Shown here: positions 62,406 through 64,000 of the stretch, piece after piece | Layout of the letters: every line of letters starts with the position of its first letter | Numbering within the stretch: position 1 is the first letter of the stretch | DNA from: Punica granatum | Taxonomy: Eukaryota > Streptophyta > Magnoliopsida > Myrtales > Lythraceae | NCBI RefSeq assembly: GCF_007655135.1 | Contig: NC_045129.1 | Location: forward strand, 12,152,001 to 12,216,000 | Length of the DNA stretch: 64,000 nt | Direction: 5' to 3' | Notes under the pieces: generated by a model | Database searches by the model: none | What the model was told of the DNA's origin: nothing | What the model saw: the letters and a program-made list of their open reading frames with translations, nothing else | Made by a program: the position numbers and the translations under genes

Positions 62406-64000
62406 AATCTTGACCTGATGACATAATTCACCTGTTCATCATGAAAAATTTGCCATGTTGTTCATTCATTAATTGTTACAGCATCCTGGTATAGAATTTG
62501 TAAATAAAATTATAGAGTTGTACGTAGTACTTACAGTTACAGTTATGTACTTGTTATCAATTCGAGCAAGAAGAGAGAATATCCGATTTAGTATCATGTC
62601 TTTCTGCTACGTGACAACCGCCCTTCTATCTTTTGCCCCATTGCGCATGCTAAAGTATCGTGTCCCTTTTCTTCTTTTTGCTTAAACTAATTTACCCCAT
62701 ATGATTGTGGGAGAAGTTTACTTGTAATAGTATTCCAGGTTTTTTTTTTTTGCCCTTTTGATTAGATCACGGGTATCCTGTTCCGGCATCGCCTTTTCCC
62801 TGATCACAACATACTTCTAGTGAATTTCAACTTGTATACAACACAATAGGTAAGTTGGGTCCACTAGAAACTCAATTAATCTTTGAATTTACTAACTTGC
62901 ACTTTAGTTATATTTTTCCCTAGTCAATTTTTTTTTTTTTGCTCCAAACCTAGTCAATTATTAGTAGGTGCAAGTAAAAGGGTACAGCAATTGATCAGAT
63001 CATAGTCGGACACACGGCAGCATCGACCTTTTGATTTTCCAAAAGGACAAGGGCTGCTCATGATCTTAGCCGTAGGACTAAAAGTGCATATCATAACGAT
63101 CGACATGGTGATCGTTAATTAATTTAGTGAAAAGATATGAACAGAGTCAAACGCCAAAAAGGAACAAGTCAAACGTGTAATTCCGAGTCACGCCCAGTAC
63201 GGAATATGTCCTTCGCAAAGCGTCGCACTATTGCTTGCGCTGTCACCACACCTTTATTAATTTCCAAAAGATGATTTAGTGCGTCTACAGGGTGAAACGC
63301 AATGTTTACATTTTTTTGTTTTTTTGCGGTATTTGGTATTCGGAGCTTACTAAAAGATACAACTCTTCGAGCGTAAATTTTCTTCATTTATAATATTTAT
63401 ATAGAGAGTTTGTTTAAAAAATACGCACTGAACCAGTTGAACGAGTCAATATTGATTTTTTTTTTAGATATATAATTAATGTATATGCTGGTGTTGGCAT
63501 GCATCATCAGTGCAAAAGAAGGAATACATATAATTAATTTGGATGGGTGATCATGATAATAATCATAATTTAGTTGTGAAATTTGGAGCTTTCGTAAGGG
63601 AAATTTATGCATACTTGGACATAATGCGCCAAAAGGTTTACTATAAGTGCAACCCTTTGTATATAAAAAATTGCTACATGAGTTTGACTCGAAAAATTAG
63701 CCCTTAGGGGCATGCAGAGAGCAAACAACTGTTCTTAATTATATTATTGTATATAATTACTTAATTGGTTGTTGATATTAATAATTTTAATTGAATGTGA
63801 GGATCTTGGATATGAAGTCTCTCTTTTATAAGCATCAAGCGACAACTGAAATTCTTTATTGAAATTGGCACCCGTCTATTGAGAAATTTATCCTTTGAAA
63901 ATTGTACATTTATAAACTTGAAAATTCTAGAATATATGTGCTTGTATATATATATATACACATATATATATATATAAAGTTAAAAACCTCCTAGAGAAAA
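62406..64000. other. Intergenic stretch to the window edge
   Basis: AT-rich. No gene or RNA is recognised; a minus-strand open frame at 63169-63387 has no known features. (TA)n tracts lie at 63945-63977. Confidence 0.5.

Noticed and set aside
63169..63387. Open frame of 72 residues on the minus strand near the window end
   Set aside because: No motif, no splice partners and no conserved context could be identified.

Overview
The window is nuclear DNA of a flowering plant, most likely a eudicot. Genes are sparse and split by short GT-AG introns, the DNA between them is AT-rich, and it is crowded with plant transposons: Ty1/copia, Ty3/gypsy, MULE-type and Tourist-like MITEs, tRNA-derived SINEs and possible Helitron ends. 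I cannot name the species from sequence alone.

Layout. (1) 1-14 kb: two near-identical three-exon GDSL esterase/lipase genes (206-1494 and 11828-13116, both minus) lie on a direct duplication of about 2.5 kb offset by 11,622 bp. Transposons and a 430-bp tandem repeat lie between them. (2) 14-26 kb: a truncated copia element, a third relic of the GDSL upstream flank, a dense patch of MITEs and SINEs, a near-palindromic foldback element and an intact defensin-like peptide gene (19693-20049, minus). (3) 26.8-30.8 kb: a ten-exon LL-diaminopimelate aminotransferase locus with every splice site in place but two in-frame stops and a one-base frameshift, so it is read as a recent pseudogene. (4) 31-38.4 kb: a second copy of the 15.4-20.2 kb block. 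It carries an intact zinc-ribbon gene of the At4g08330 type (34495-35068, plus), which is missing from the first copy, and a frameshifted defensin-like gene. A third, also broken, defensin-like gene follows at 38030-38408. A gag-only gypsy relic with its own MITE insertion splits the flank of this block. (5) 39.06-42.56 kb: an internally deleted copia retrotransposon on the minus strand with LTRs, primer site and polypurine tract. (6) 48.7-49.2 kb: two MIR166 hairpins in tandem on the minus strand behind one TATA box. (7) 52.9-57.7 kb: a complete nine-coding-exon nucleotidyltransferase gene of the non-canonical poly(A)/poly(U) polymerase type. (8) 61.25-61.58 kb: an intronless SAUR gene with a His-rich tail.

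The genes do not form a pathway. What ties the first 38 kb together is repeated segmental duplication followed by unequal decay: GDSL flanks occur four times, the zinc-ribbon/defensin block twice, and insertions present in only one copy give a relative order of events. The MIR166 tandem is the main regulatory locus; its known targets in plants are the class III HD-ZIP genes.
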